Source: Magnetococcales bacterium
GTDB lineage: Bacteria; Pseudomonadota; Magnetococcia; Magnetococcales; Magnetaquicoccaceae
Assembly (NCBI GenBank): GCA_015231755.1
Contig: JADGAZ010000020.1
Coordinates: 1-64,000 of the forward strand
DNA length: 64,000 bases
Direction: 5' to 3'
Shown: positions 31,873 to 41,062 of the stretch, piece by piece
Layout: each line of letters opens with the position of its first letter
Numbering within the stretch: position 1 is the first letter of the stretch
Position numbers and translations under genes: made by a program
Notes under the pieces: model-generated
What the model was told of the DNA's origin: nothing
Databases searched by the model: none
Seen by the model: only the letters and a program-made list of their open reading frames with translations

Positions 31873-32913
31873 TCAGGGGGAGGTGTGGGGTTTTTTGGGG
31901 GCGGTTTGTCTGTCCACGGCCACGGCCAGCCATACGAAGAGGAGACAACAAATCAACAGGCCGACCCATTGGATCAAGGCCTGGGGATGTCGGGCCAGAT
32001 AAACCGCGCCACCTCCCATGGCGATCATCAACGCGTATTCGTGCAACACGGTTTTGCGATGGTTCCAGCCCACCAGGACAAGTCTTTGATAAAAGTGGGA
32101 ACGGTGGGCTTGCCAGATTTTTTCGCGACGCAGGATGCGACGGATCAGGGTGACGGTGGCGTCGACCACGAAAGGCGAAAAGATCAGCACTCCCACCCAG
32201 GGGGCGAACAGGTGGTCCCGGTCGGCCCAGAAGGTGAGCGCTGCGGCCAGGAATCCCATGGGCACGGACCCCACATCCCCCATGAAGATCCGTGCCGGGG
32301 GAAAATTGTTGACCAGAAATCCGGCGTTGGCCGCGGAAAGCAGCAACGCGGTGGCAAAAAAGAACGGATGTCCCCCCAGCCAGCCCAGCAGGGCGAAAAA
32401 TCCGAACCCGAACATTCCCATGCCTCCGGCAAAGCCATCCATGCCATCCATGAAATTGTACAGGTTCAAAAACCAGACGATGAACAGCAGCGAAAAGATC
32501 GGCCCGAACCATCCCAGCGGGATGGGATCCATGCCGGGGAACGAGAGAGAATCGAGGGAAAACCCTCCCAGGATGATCAGTGCGGCGGCGGACAGATGGC
32601 TCAGCAGGCGCACGCCCGGAGACAGGGAGCTTTTGTCATCCCACAACGAGGTGCCCATGATCACCAGCAGAGCCGTCAGCAGCAGCCATCCCCCCGGCAG
32701 ATGGAAATGGTCGAGCCATCCGAAGAGCACCATCCAGGTGGGCAGGAATCCGGCCATGATGCCCAGTCCGCCGTTGCGGGGACGGGGTTGGACATGCAAG
32801 GAGCGTTCGTTGGGCAGATCCGCGATGTAGAGTCGGGAGGTCGGATTGGCCAGAGATCGGCTCAACCGGAACGCGATCAGAAAGGCCATCAGGGCGGTCA
32901 GGGCGTAGAGCAT
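31873..32913 (-). CDS. WecA/MraY-family polyprenyl-phosphate sugar-1-phosphate transferase
   Basis: A 346-residue polytopic membrane protein with about ten helices. Motifs match the polyprenyl-phosphate N-acetylhexosamine-1-phosphate transferase family: DDK (WDDKSSLSPG), NFMDGMDG, GDVGSVPMGF and the HRSHFYQR cytoplasmic loop. It transfers a sugar phosphate to undecaprenyl phosphate and so starts lipid-linked glycan assembly. The HxxH-type loop and the surrounding genes favour the WecA/WbpL group over MraY. It is followed upstream by repeat copy A and lies in the same direction as the dehydratase gene. Confidence 0.9.
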   Translation of the reverse strand: MLYALTALMAFLIAFRLSRSLANPTSRLYIADLPNERSLHVQPRPRNGGLGIMAGFLPTWMVLFGWLDHFHLPGGWLLLTALLVIMGTSLWDDKSSLSPGVRLLSHLSAAALIILGGFSLDSLSFPGMDPIPLGWFGPIFSLLFIVWFLNLYNFMDGMDGFAGGMGMFGFGFFALLGWLGGHPFFFATALLLSAANAGFLVNNFPPARIFMGDVGSVPMGFLAAALTFWADRDHLFAPWVGVLIFSPFVVDATVTLIRRILRREKIWQAHRSHFYQRLVLVGWNHRKTVLHEYALMIAMGGGAVYLARHPQALIQWVGLLICCLLFVWLAVAVDRQTAPKKPHTSP

Positions 32914-32921
32914 GATGTCAA

Positions 32922-33054
32922 CTTTTGAAAAAGAAGCGGGGGTCTGGGGGATTCTTCCCCCAGGGTTTTGACTTTAAAATATTAAAATTTTATATTTTTA
33001 AAGTCCCAAGGACTTTGCCCTTGGATCCCACCAGGGGCCAATGGCCCCTGGACC
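32922..33054. repeat. Structured intergenic repeat, copy A
   Basis: Begins 'cttttgaaaaagaagcgggg' and has the shared module ctgggggattcttcccccag (a 9-base stem), then an AT-rich middle, the hairpin cccaaggactttgcccttgg and the palindrome ccaggggccaatggcccctgg (positions 33021-33052). Copy D at 51837-52000 has the same parts in opposite orientation. It lies between the WecA-like and glycosyltransferase genes. Confidence 0.8.
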
Positions 33055-33091
33055 TCGTTAGTGAAGGCACGCATCCCGAAAGGGGACCGGT

Positions 33092-34327
33092 TCAGACCGT
33101 GCGACGATTTTTTTCGACCACCTGTGCCATCCAGCCATTCAGGCGTTCGATCAGAGTTTTTTTATTGAACTCCTGCTGGGCGTAGGCGCGGCCATTGGCT
33201 CCCATCTCCTTGCGGCTTGCGGCGTCCAGGGCGGACAGTTTCAGGATGGCTTCCACCAGACCGGCCCCATCCCCGGATGGGCAGGTCAGACCGGCTTTGG
33301 CGGCGTGAATCACCGCGGCCCCTTCCCCGTCCAGCATGCCCAGGAGCGGAATCCCCGACATCAGATAGGATTGCACCTTGTTGGGAATGGTCAGGGCGAA
33401 AACCGGATCCCGTTTCAAGGCGACCAGCAAGGCGTCCGCGTGGACATAAAACGAGGGCATCCGTTCCAGGGGAAACCGCCCCAGCAACAAAAAGGATGAT
33501 TCCAGTCCCCGTTTCACCGTTTCGCGGCGCACCCACTCCAGCATGCGCCCATCGCCGACGATCAGCCAGCGGATTTCCGGATGGCCTTTCAGACGTTCCG
33601 CCGCATCCAGGATCGCGGGAAAATCCTGCGCTTCTCCCACGTTGCCGGCGAACAGGATATTGAACGTTCCTGCCGGGGTGGTGATCTCCGGAGCGGGCGT
33701 GACGGCGCTTTGGGTGAAGACATCCTCGGTCCAGTTGGGGAAATAACGGATTTTTCCCGGATCGTCGCAGTACTTGACGATATTGCTTTCAAAGCCGGGT
33801 GACTGTTCCAGGATCAATTCGCAACGGTTGTAGATGAAGCTCACCAGCCGGCCCACCAGCCCCAGCAGCGCCGGGGAACGCACCACACCCAGGGCGGAGA
33901 GGGTTTCGGGCCACAGATCCTGAACCCAGAAAAGAATCGGAGCCCGTTTGAGTTTGGCCAGCAGGATGGCGGGCAGTCCCACGGTGACGGGTGAGAGCTG
34001 AAACACAAACACCACATCGAATGCCCGCCCCCGCAACAGCCAGGGGGCCATCAGACAGCCGGTCAGGACAAAGCTGATATAATTGACAATCAGGCTGATT
34101 TTGTTCTGCCCCCGGGGAAACAGGGGAACCCGCAGTATCTCTGCGCCATGCAATCTGGAGAAGTCCTGCGGATTTTTCTTGAACGCCTCGAAAACCGTCC
34201 CTTCCGGATAGTTGGGCAGGCCGGTCAATACCGTCACCTGATGGCCGGATTGGACCAGTTCGTGGGTCAGATCGTTGATCTTGAAATTTTCCGGCCAGAA
34301 ATATTGACTGACAATCAGGATCTTCAC
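33092..34327 (-). CDS. WcaI-like glycosyltransferase family 4
   Basis: A 411-residue GT-B glycosyltransferase. The N-terminal [20 protein letters not shown] and the C-terminal [12 protein letters not shown] and [18 protein letters not shown] segments match WcaI-type (colanic-acid fucosyltransferase) proteins. The donor sugar cannot be assigned. It transfers a sugar onto a lipid-linked or growing surface glycan in the cytoplasm. It is divergent from wbpP across a 323-base gap and codirectional with the WecA-like gene. Confidence 0.88.
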   Translation of the reverse strand: MKILIVSQYFWPENFKINDLTHELVQSGHQVTVLTGLPNYPEGTVFEAFKKNPQDFSRLHGAEILRVPLFPRGQNKISLIVNYISFVLTGCLMAPWLLRGRAFDVVFVFQLSPVTVGLPAILLAKLKRAPILFWVQDLWPETLSALGVVRSPALLGLVGRLVSFIYNRCELILEQSPGFESNIVKYCDDPGKIRYFPNWTEDVFTQSAVTPAPEITTPAGTFNILFAGNVGEAQDFPAILDAAERLKGHPEIRWLIVGDGRMLEWVRRETVKRGLESSFLLLGRFPLERMPSFYVHADALLVALKRDPVFALTIPNKVQSYLMSGIPLLGMLDGEGAAVIHAAKAGLTCPSGDGAGLVEAILKLSALDAASRKEMGANGRAYAQQEFNKKTLIERLNGWMAQVVEKNRRTV

Positions 34328-34650
34328 GGTTTGTCACCTTGGGACTTTCCACGACCTTATGGCCGTGCGCTTTAAGGTCTTGTCGGGTGCAAGCTACTAT
34401 CAAGGAGACCTGGCCGTCAAGGCCATTTCACGGGTCGTGGAAGGGTCGGAAAGATTTGGCCCTTTTATGTTTTGTAACCGTTCATACAGTCCGCCCATCG
34501 ATACGCCTTGACAACGGGTTGAGCAACAATCAGATTGTCAAAACAGTCGCAGACGAACGGCTCCATGGCTGTACTGGCTGTTTTGTTTTGGGTTGTGGAC
34601 CGGGATCCCTCGAATCGAAAACATGGACGGAAATTGAGCCGCCATTGGAC
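34328..34650. other. Divergent intergenic region, possible operator
   Basis: A 323-base gap between the glycosyltransferase (-) and wbpP (+). A ttgaca at 34508-34513 could be a -35 box, but its -10 is poor. ttgacaa (34508-34514) and ttgtcaa (34535-34541) form an inverted repeat, a possible regulator site. No small gene or RNA is recognised. Confidence 0.3.
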
Positions 34651-35676
34651 ATGATCACCTACGAATCCTTGAAAAATACGCTCGTCACCCGACCGGCAAC
34701 CTGGCTGGTGACCGGTGTGGCTGGATTCATCGGCAGCAATCTGCTACAGACGCTGCTGCAACTGAATCAGTCCGTGGTCGGCCTGGACAATTTTTCCACC
34801 GGTTATCAAAAAAATCTGGATGATGTCCAATCCCTGCTGACAGCCGAACAGTGGAGCCGGTTTCGACTGGTGCGGGGGGATCTGCGCGATGAGGAAGCCT
34901 GTCAGCAGGTGTGCGTCGGGGTGGATTATGTGTTGCATCATGCGGCGCTGGGATCGGTTCCCCGCAGCATCGCGGATCCCATTGCCACCAATCAAAGCAA
35001 CATCGACGGCTTTTTGAACATTCTGGTGGCCGCCCGGGATGCCCGGGTCAAACGTTTTGTCTATGCCGCCAGCAGTTCCACCTACGGGGATCATCCCCAG
35101 TTGCCCAAGGTGGAAGATCAGATCGGCAAACCCCTCTCCCCTTATGCGGTCACCAAGCTGGTCAACGAGATCTACGCCGAGCTTTTCTCCCGGATGTATG
35201 GTGTTCAGACCATCGGACTGCGTTATTTCAATATTTTCGGTCGTCGGCAGGATCCTTCCGGGGCCTATGCCGCGGTGATCCCCCAATGGATCGCCGCCAT
35301 GATCCAGGACAAGGCGGTCCACATCAACGGCGACGGGGAGACCAGTCGGGATTTCTGTTACATCGACAATGTGATTCAGGTCAATCTGTTGGCCGCCACC
35401 ACGGAAAATCCGGAGGCGGTCAATCAGGTCTACAACGTCGCCGTGGGGGATCGCACCACCCTCAACGCCCTGTATCATCACCTCTTGGACTGTCTCGCGC
35501 CCCGTTTTCCCCATCTGCGAGGGGCGGCGCCGATCTACCGTGATTTTCGTTCCGGGGATGTGCGTCATTCCCTGGCCGACATCTCCAAGGCCGAGCAGCG
35601 GTTGGGCTATCGACCCACCCACCGGATCGCCGCCGGACTGGCGGAAGCCATGGAGTGGTACATCTCCCACCTGTGA
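34651..35676 (+). CDS. wbpP: UDP-N-acetylglucosamine 4-epimerase WbpP
   Basis: A 341-residue SDR epimerase, the same length as Pseudomonas WbpP and very similar from memory ([40 protein letters not shown] catalytic motif, [13 protein letters not shown]). It interconverts UDP-GlcNAc and UDP-GalNAc using bound NAD, supplying sugar for O-antigen or capsule. The ATG at 34651 matches the family start; a frame extending 104 residues upstream is non-homologous. It belongs with the dehydratase and transferase genes on the opposite strand. Confidence 0.95.
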   Translation: MITYESLKNTLVTRPATWLVTGVAGFIGSNLLQTLLQLNQSVVGLDNFSTGYQKNLDDVQSLLTAEQWSRFRLVRGDLRDEEACQQVCVGVDYVLHHAALGSVPRSIADPIATNQSNIDGFLNILVAARDARVKRFVYAASSSTYGDHPQLPKVEDQIGKPLSPYAVTKLVNEIYAELFSRMYGVQTIGLRYFNIFGRRQDPSGAYAAVIPQWIAAMIQDKAVHINGDGETSRDFCYIDNVIQVNLLAATTENPEAVNQVYNVAVGDRTTLNALYHHLLDCLAPRFPHLRGAAPIYRDFRSGDVRHSLADISKAEQRLGYRPTHRIAAGLAEAMEWYISHL

Positions 35677-35783
35677 CTTTGTCGATCCCGCGCCTTGCCA
35701 GTTCGGATTGAGGCGTGTTAATTTGCTGGATCCTTCTTCGTATTGTCGATTCACCCATCGGTGTTTTTGAGCTTACAAGTCCC

Positions 35784-36071
35784 ATGTCCATCACCGAAGA
35801 GACCATCCGTCATGTGGCCACCCTGGCCCGCCTGGAGATTACTCCCGGAGAGCTTCAGACCTATGCCGGTCAGCTTTCCCGCATTCTGGGATTGATGGAG
35901 CAGTTGCGCGCCATTCCCACCGAGGGGATCGCTCCCATGTCCCACGCCGTGGAGATGACCATTCCGGAGCGTGAGGATCGGGTGGTCTGTCAGGACCGGC
36001 GGGATGCGCTGCTCGCCAATGCTCCGGATTCCGCCGAAGGGTGTTTCCGCGTGCCCAAGATCATCGAATAA
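35784..36071 (+). CDS. gatC: Asp-tRNA(Asn)/Glu-tRNA(Gln) amidotransferase subunit C
   Basis: A 95-residue GatC that wraps between GatA and GatB and stabilises the complex. Typical features are the N-terminal helix MSITEETIRHVATLARLEI and the C-terminal end EGCFRVPKIIE. The ATG at 35784 is the family start; upstream in-frame starts give unrelated sequence. It starts the gatCAB operon, showing that this organism makes Asn-tRNA and/or Gln-tRNA by the indirect transamidation route. Confidence 0.95.
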   Translation: MSITEETIRHVATLARLEITPGELQTYAGQLSRILGLMEQLRAIPTEGIAPMSHAVEMTIPEREDRVVCQDRRDALLANAPDSAEGCFRVPKIIE

Positions 36072-36101
36072 TCCATCCCTCATCCAAGGATACCCCTCAA
36101 C

Positions 36102-37571
36102 GTGGACGCCCCCATCCCGACCCTGGCTCAAGCCGCCCGAGCATTGGCCGTGCGGGAGGTCTCCAGCGTGGAGTTGACCCGCGCCTGTCTGACCCGCATC
36201 GAGCAGCTTGATTCCACCTTGAACGCCTTCATCACCGTGGACGCCGACCGGGCCTTGCAGACCGCCGCCGCTTCGGATCAGGCCCGCGCTCGTGGCGAGG
36301 TCGGACCTTTGGCCGGCATTCCCATGGCCATCAAGGATCTGTTTTGCACCGAGGGGTTGCGTACCACCTGCGCCTCCCGCATGCTGGAAAACTTCATCCC
36401 CCCTTACGAATCCACCGTCACCGCCCGTTTGCGCGCCGCCGGAGCCGTGATCCTGGGCAAGACCAACATGGACGAGTTCGCCATGGGATCGTCCAACGAG
36501 ACCTCTTATTTTGGTCCGGTGCGCAATCCCTGGGACACTTCCCGTACCCCCGGAGGCTCTTCCGGCGGGTCGGCGGCGGCGGTGGCGGCGGGATTGTGTG
36601 TGGCGGCCATCGGCACCGATACCGGGGGATCCATCCGTCAGCCCGCGGCCATGACCGGCATCACCGGTCTCAAGCCCACCTATGGACGGGTTTCGCGTTT
36701 CGGCATGATCGCGTTCGCCTCCTCGTTGGATCAGGCGGGCCCCATGACCCGGGATATCCGGGACGCGGCCATGCTGTTGCAGGTGATGGCGGGTCATGAT
36801 CCTTTGGATTCCACCTCCATCGATACCCCGGTGCCCGATTATGTCGCCGCTTTGGATCGCCCGGTCCGGGAGTGGCGCATCGGCGTGCCGGAGGAGTATT
36901 TCAGCACCGGCTTGCATCCCGAGGCCCGTGCCGCCATCGAGACGGCTTTGGAGGTCTATCGGGGATTGGGGGCGGTGATCGTTCCCGTTTCGTTGCCGTA
37001 CACCCAGCACGCCATTCCCACCTATTACATCATCGCCCCGGCGGAGGCCTCTTCCAATCTGGCCCGTTATGATGGCATCCGTTTCGGGCATCGTTGTGAT
37101 CAGCCGAAGGATCTCAAGGATCTTTATGCCCGCACCCGTGCCGAGGGTTTCGGTCCCGAGGTCAAGCGGCGCATCATGTTGGGGACTTATGTGCTTTCGT
37201 CCGGCTATTACGACGCCTATTACCGCAAGGCCCAGCGGGTGCGTCGCTTGATTGCCGATGATTTCTCCCGGGCTTTTCGGGATCACGATCTGTCGGTCAT
37301 TCTCACCCCGACCGCTCCGGAGAGCGCGTTTCAGTTGGGAGAGAAAAATCAGGATCCGGTCAGCATGTATCTGTCGGACATTTTCACCATCAACGTCAAT
37401 CTGGCTGGATTGCCGGCTCTTTCCTTGCCCTGCGGTTTCGACGCCGCAGGGTTGCCCATCGGTTTTCAGTTGATCGGTCGTCCGTTGGACGAGTCCGCCA
37501 TTCTGACCATGGGGCATGCCTATCAACAGGCCAGCGACTGGCACACCGTCACACCCGGAATATCGCCATGA
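36102..37571 (+). CDS. gatA: Asp-tRNA(Asn)/Glu-tRNA(Gln) amidotransferase subunit A
   Basis: A 489-residue amidase. The Ser-cisSer-Lys triad is visible: Lys in MAIKDLFC, cis-Ser in [13 protein letters not shown] and the nucleophile Ser in [12 protein letters not shown]. It releases ammonia from glutamine for the GatB active site. The start is a GTG at 36102 with AAGGA 11 bases upstream. Its stop overlaps gatB by ATGA. Confidence 0.97.
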   Translation: MDAPIPTLAQAARALAVREVSSVELTRACLTRIEQLDSTLNAFITVDADRALQTAAASDQARARGEVGPLAGIPMAIKDLFCTEGLRTTCASRMLENFIPPYESTVTARLRAAGAVILGKTNMDEFAMGSSNETSYFGPVRNPWDTSRTPGGSSGGSAAAVAAGLCVAAIGTDTGGSIRQPAAMTGITGLKPTYGRVSRFGMIAFASSLDQAGPMTRDIRDAAMLLQVMAGHDPLDSTSIDTPVPDYVAALDRPVREWRIGVPEEYFSTGLHPEARAAIETALEVYRGLGAVIVPVSLPYTQHAIPTYYIIAPAEASSNLARYDGIRFGHRCDQPKDLKDLYARTRAEGFGPEVKRRIMLGTYVLSSGYYDAYYRKAQRVRRLIADDFSRAFRDHDLSVILTPTAPESAFQLGEKNQDPVSMYLSDIFTINVNLAGLPALSLPCGFDAAGLPIGFQLIGRPLDESAILTMGHAYQQASDWHTVTPGISP

Positions 37572-39019
37572 GCACCGACTCCCGTTATGAAACCGTCATC
37601 GGGCTGGAGATTCACACCCAGCTTGCCACCCGTTCCAAGATCTTTTGCGGCTGTGCCAACCGGTTCGGTTCCGCGCCCAACACCCAGATCTGTCCGGTTT
37701 GCGCGGCGTTTCCCGGGGTGTTGCCGGTGCTTAACAAACGGGTGCTGGACATGGCCATCATGACCGGTTTGGCTTTGAAAGGGGAGATTCGGGTGCGTAA
37801 CGAATTTTCCCGCAAGAATTATTTTTATCCCGATCTTCCGGCGGGTTATCAGATTTCCCAGTTCGAGTTGCCCATTGTCGAGCATGGGGAGTTGATGATC
37901 GAGCCGGAGGGGGCTTCCCGCAAGCGGATTGGCATCACCCGGGCGCACATGGAGGTGGACGCGGGCAAGAGTCTGCATGAGGGGATTCAGGGGGCTTCGT
38001 GGGTGGATCTGAACCGTACCGGCACGCCGCTTTTGGAGATCGTCACCGAGCCGGATTTGCGTTCCGCTGCGGAGACCGGGGCTTTCCTCAAGAAATTGCG
38101 CAGTCTGGTGCGTTATCTGGGGGTGTGTGACGGCAACATGGAGGAGGGATCTTTCCGTTGTGACGCCAATGTGTCGGTGCGGCGTTTGGGGGAGAGTCGT
38201 TTGGGTACCCGTGCCGAGATCAAGAATTTGAATTCGATTCGCAATGTGATGCGTGCCATTGATTATGAGGTGGAGCGTCAGATTGATCTGGTGGAGGCGG
38301 GGGAGAAGGTGATTCAGGAGACCCGTCTTTGGGATGCCAATCAGAATCATACCCGATCCATGCGGGGCAAGGAGGAGGCTCACGATTATCGTTATTTCCC
38401 GGAGCCGGATCTGCCTCCGGTGGTGATCACGGCGGAGCGGATCGAGGCGATTCGGGGCAGCATGCCGGAGTTGCCGGATGCGAAGCTGGTACGGTTTCAA
38501 AGTGAATATGGTTTGGGTGAGTACGATGCCGGGGTGTTGACCGCGGATCGGGAGATGGCGGAATATTTCGAGTTGGCGGTGGGGGCGGCCCGTCCGGCGG
38601 ATCCCAAGGCTGTGGCCAATTGGGTGACGGTGGAGTTGTTGGGTCGGTTGAACCGGGAGGGGATGGAGATTGGTCAATCCCCGGTGGCGGGTGAGGCGTT
38701 GGGGCGCTTGACCCGCATGATTCACGAGGGGGTGATTTCCGGAAAGATTGCCAAGACGGTTTTTGGGCACATGTGGGAAGGCGGGGGGGATCCTCAGAAG
38801 ATTGTTGAAGAGAAGGGATTGGTACAGGTTTCCGATTCGGGAGCGATTGAGGCGGAGGTGGATCGGATTCTGGCGGCTCATGGGGACAAGGTGGAGCAGT
38901 ATCGAGCCGGAAAGGTGCAGTTGCTTGGATTTTTTGTGGGAGAGGTCATGAAGGCCACCCGTGGCAAGGCCAATCCGGGGGTGGTGAATGGATTGTTGAA
39001 GGGAAAGTTGGAAGCCTGA
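37568..39019 (+). CDS. gatB: Asp-tRNA(Asn)/Glu-tRNA(Gln) amidotransferase subunit B
   Basis: A 483-residue subunit that activates the misacylated tRNA with ATP and transfers ammonia to it. The start [20 protein letters not shown], with zinc-ligand cysteines (CGC, CPVC), and the [10 protein letters not shown] motif are standard, and the C-terminal YqeY-like tail is present ([16 protein letters not shown]). It is coupled to gatA. Repeat copy B starts 11 bases after the stop and may serve as its terminator. Confidence 0.97.
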   Translation: MSTDSRYETVIGLEIHTQLATRSKIFCGCANRFGSAPNTQICPVCAAFPGVLPVLNKRVLDMAIMTGLALKGEIRVRNEFSRKNYFYPDLPAGYQISQFELPIVEHGELMIEPEGASRKRIGITRAHMEVDAGKSLHEGIQGASWVDLNRTGTPLLEIVTEPDLRSAAETGAFLKKLRSLVRYLGVCDGNMEEGSFRCDANVSVRRLGESRLGTRAEIKNLNSIRNVMRAIDYEVERQIDLVEAGEKVIQETRLWDANQNHTRSMRGKEEAHDYRYFPEPDLPPVVITAERIEAIRGSMPELPDAKLVRFQSEYGLGEYDAGVLTADREMAEYFELAVGAARPADPKAVANWVTVELLGRLNREGMEIGQSPVAGEALGRLTRMIHEGVISGKIAKTVFGHMWEGGGDPQKIVEEKGLVQVSDSGAIEAEVDRILAAHGDKVEQYRAGKVQLLGFFVGEVMKATRGKANPGVVNGLLKGKLEA

Positions 39020-39030
39020 AGTCTGGGAAC

Positions 39031-39180
39031 TATTGAAAAAAAAGAAGGGGTCTGGGGGATTCTTCCCCCAGGATTTTGATTTTGTTTTTTGTTTTTTGTT
39101 TTGATTCAAGGATAACGTCAAAAGAACAAGTCAAAACCCTGGGGGAGGAATCCCCCAGACCCCCGCTTTTTTTTCAATGG
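39031..39180. repeat. Structured intergenic repeat, copy B (inverted-repeat form)
   Basis: A 150-base element whose two ends are near-perfect inverted repeats of about 50 bases: left tattgaaaaaaaagaagggg then ctgggggattcttcccccag; right, read from the other strand, ccattgaaaaaaaagcgggg then ctgggggattcctcccccag. The middle is T-rich on the plus strand. It lies between convergent gatB and the matrixin gene. Each hairpin is followed by T-rich sequence in its own direction, so it can also act as a two-way terminator. Confidence 0.85.
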
Positions 39181-39197
39181 TTTTGTTGGATTCGGCG

Positions 39198-40898
39198 CTA
39201 CTGGGCCGATAATTGATCAATCGTCGCCACCACCGTGTCGTTGTTTTGACCCGAAGGCAAAACGATCCCGGTGTTGATGGTCGATCCCCCGTTCAACCGC
39301 CGCAAAATCAATACCCCGTCCGTCGCATCCGTCTTTCCGCTCTTGTCCACATCCAACGTTCCGCTCAACCCGTCAATCGTCGTCACCACCGTGTCGTTGC
39401 TTTGACCGGAAGGCAAAACGATCCCGGTGTTGATGGTCGATCCCCCGTTCAACCGCCGCAAAATCAATACCCCGTCCGTCGCATCCACCTTTCCGCTTTT
39501 GTCCACATCCAATGGCAACGCAGTCGCAGACGCACTCGTCACCGTAATCACCTGACGCAACACCAATCGCGGCCCATCCCCCGCCTGACTTGCCGGACTG
39601 TTCTGCCCACTGCCGGTATATCGGGAACTGTTGTCGTTCACCGCCACATACATCACATACTCACCCGGCGTGCTGAACGTCATGGAACGGGTGGCGGATC
39701 CCGAAAAATTGGTCACCGGAACGGATCCCACACCAGGAATGTGCCACGTCATCGATACCGTGTCACTCTCGGGATCCGTGGCCGTCACCGTCGCGCTGAC
39801 CGTCAACGGCGCCTGCCCGGAAGTGGCACTCATCACAAGCGACGCGCTCGGTGGACGGTTCCAGACCGGATTCGTACTCACCGTGAAGGTCTGATGCGCG
39901 ACCTGCTGCGCGTCGGCAACCACATAAACATGATAGACTCCGGTCACCTTTTTCAAGATATCCGTGTACCCGATACTTTGATAGCTGCTGCAAATGAAAG
40001 AAGCCGCACAACTGAGCGAAGCCGTGGTCTCCTGAATCGAATAACCGGATGGATCCGTGACAATGATCTCCACCGTTTTGGAAAAACTCCCGTTGAACGA
40101 GAGACTGATATACAAAACGTCACTGTCCGCAGTGGAATCCGTCAATGTGGTGACCGACTTGGAGGCTCCCGAAGAGTTCAAAAACAGTGAACTGGAATTG
40201 AAAATCGTCTTGGAACTCGTGGGCGGCGTGTAAACCGCAGCGGTGACGGGATTGGCCGAAGCACCATAATGCGCCAGGGCTGCCGCGATATCATCCGCCA
40301 TCAGATGGCCGATGTTGTTGTAAGGATTGGCGTACATGATCGAAACCGGATTGTCCGAATGCCCCAGTCCGATCAGATGACCCACTTCGTGCAGCAGAAT
40401 TTTTTTGAAGAGCGCCTCGGATTGGGCCGTGGAAAGCTGACTGCCTTCGGTCCAGTCGAAACTGTCGGAAATCACCACGCTGCCATCGGTGTAAGGATCA
40501 TATCCCAAGGTGGTATCGCTTCCCGTGGAGTAGGAACGGGATGGACCCGCCATGGCCGCCGCCCCATTGGCATTGCCCCAGATGACCGCCACCACATTAT
40601 CCGTGCTGACATCCTTCAAGGCCGTGTTGACCCCCTGATGGGAGAACTTCACCCCGCTCACCCCTTCCCATTCGGCCATCACCTCTTGCATCAACGAGAC
40701 GACCTTGCTGTTGTCTTTGAACAGAGTCGGCGCGCCAGTCGGGTTGTAACTCCAGTTGATGGTGCCGTTCCAACGCCCGAACGTGTCGCTGATGCCCAGA
40801 TAAGGCTGTTGATAGGTTTCGGTGATGGCATGAACCGGGGCGGAGAACCATAACCCCATCAGAAAAACCGCCAGATGAATTCGGCCAACGGAACGCAT
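39198..40898 (-). CDS. Secreted matrixin-type metalloprotease with PKD and dockerin repeats
   Basis: A 566-residue exported protein. Signal peptide MRSVGRIHLAVFLMGLWF...VHA fixes the ATG at 40898, with GGAGA upstream. The metzincin zinc site HEVGHLIGLGH (His170) defines an M10/matrixin-like protease; the methionine turn (SIMYANPY) follows. Then come a beta-rich region, a PKD-like domain (around residues 360-450, SGQAPLTVSATVTATDPESD) and two 52-residue repeats, each with a dockerin-like calcium site DVDKSGKxDATDG plus RRLNG. The zinc ligands are intact, so activity is likely. Dockerins bind cohesins, but no cohesin gene is in the window. It is bracketed by repeat copies B and C. Confidence 0.85.
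   Translation of the reverse strand: MRSVGRIHLAVFLMGLWFSAPVHAITETYQQPYLGISDTFGRWNGTINWSYNPTGAPTLFKDNSKVVSLMQEVMAEWEGVSGVKFSHQGVNTALKDVSTDNVVAVIWGNANGAAAMAGPSRSYSTGSDTTLGYDPYTDGSVVISDSFDWTEGSQLSTAQSEALFKKILLHEVGHLIGLGHSDNPVSIMYANPYNNIGHLMADDIAAALAHYGASANPVTAAVYTPPTSSKTIFNSSSLFLNSSGASKSVTTLTDSTADSDVLYISLSFNGSFSKTVEIIVTDPSGYSIQETTASLSCAASFICSSYQSIGYTDILKKVTGVYHVYVVADAQQVAHQTFTVSTNPVWNRPPSASLVMSATSGQAPLTVSATVTATDPESDTVSMTWHIPGVGSVPVTNFSGSATRSMTFSTPGEYVMYVAVNDNSSRYTGSGQNSPASQAGDGPRLVLRQVITVTSASATALPLDVDKSGKVDATDGVLILRRLNGGSTINTGIVLPSGQSNDTVVTTIDGLSGTLDVDKSGKTDATDGVLILRRLNGGSTINTGIVLPSGQNNDTVVATIDQLSAQ
39217..39512 (-). repeat. Two tandem 156-bp units encoding dockerin repeats
   Basis: Units of 156 bases (39217 onward and 39373 onward) are almost identical at DNA level over about 140 bases, coding for the two 52-residue dockerin-like modules. 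Such identity at synonymous positions means a recent duplication or gene conversion. Confidence 0.85.
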
Positions 40899-40930
40899 GA
40901 ATGGTCTCCAGGATTCAAACCAGCAAAAAC

Positions 40931-41055
40931 TATTGAAAAAGAAGAGGTGGTCTGGAGGCTTCATCCTCCAGGGTTTTGATTTTTCAAACCAAAAGACCAA
41001 AAAAACCAAAACCCTGGGGAATGAATTCCCCAGGCCCCTTCTTTGTTTTCAATGG
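40931..41055. repeat. Structured intergenic repeat, copy C (inverted-repeat form)
   Basis: A 125-base element built like copy B. The left arm has tattgaaaaagaagaggtgg and the stem ctggaggcttcatcctccag; the right arm, read from the other strand, has ccattgaaaacaaagaaggg and the stem ctggggaattcattccccag. Compared with copy B the stem bases changed on both sides so that pairing is kept. It lies between two minus-strand genes, 8 bases after the end of mltA. Confidence 0.82.
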
Positions 41056-41062
41056 TGAGGAA

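Noticed and set aside
39217-39512. Insertion or assembly duplication
   Set aside because: The 156-base units keep the reading frame and encode complete calcium-binding modules, so they are a real repeat protein domain.
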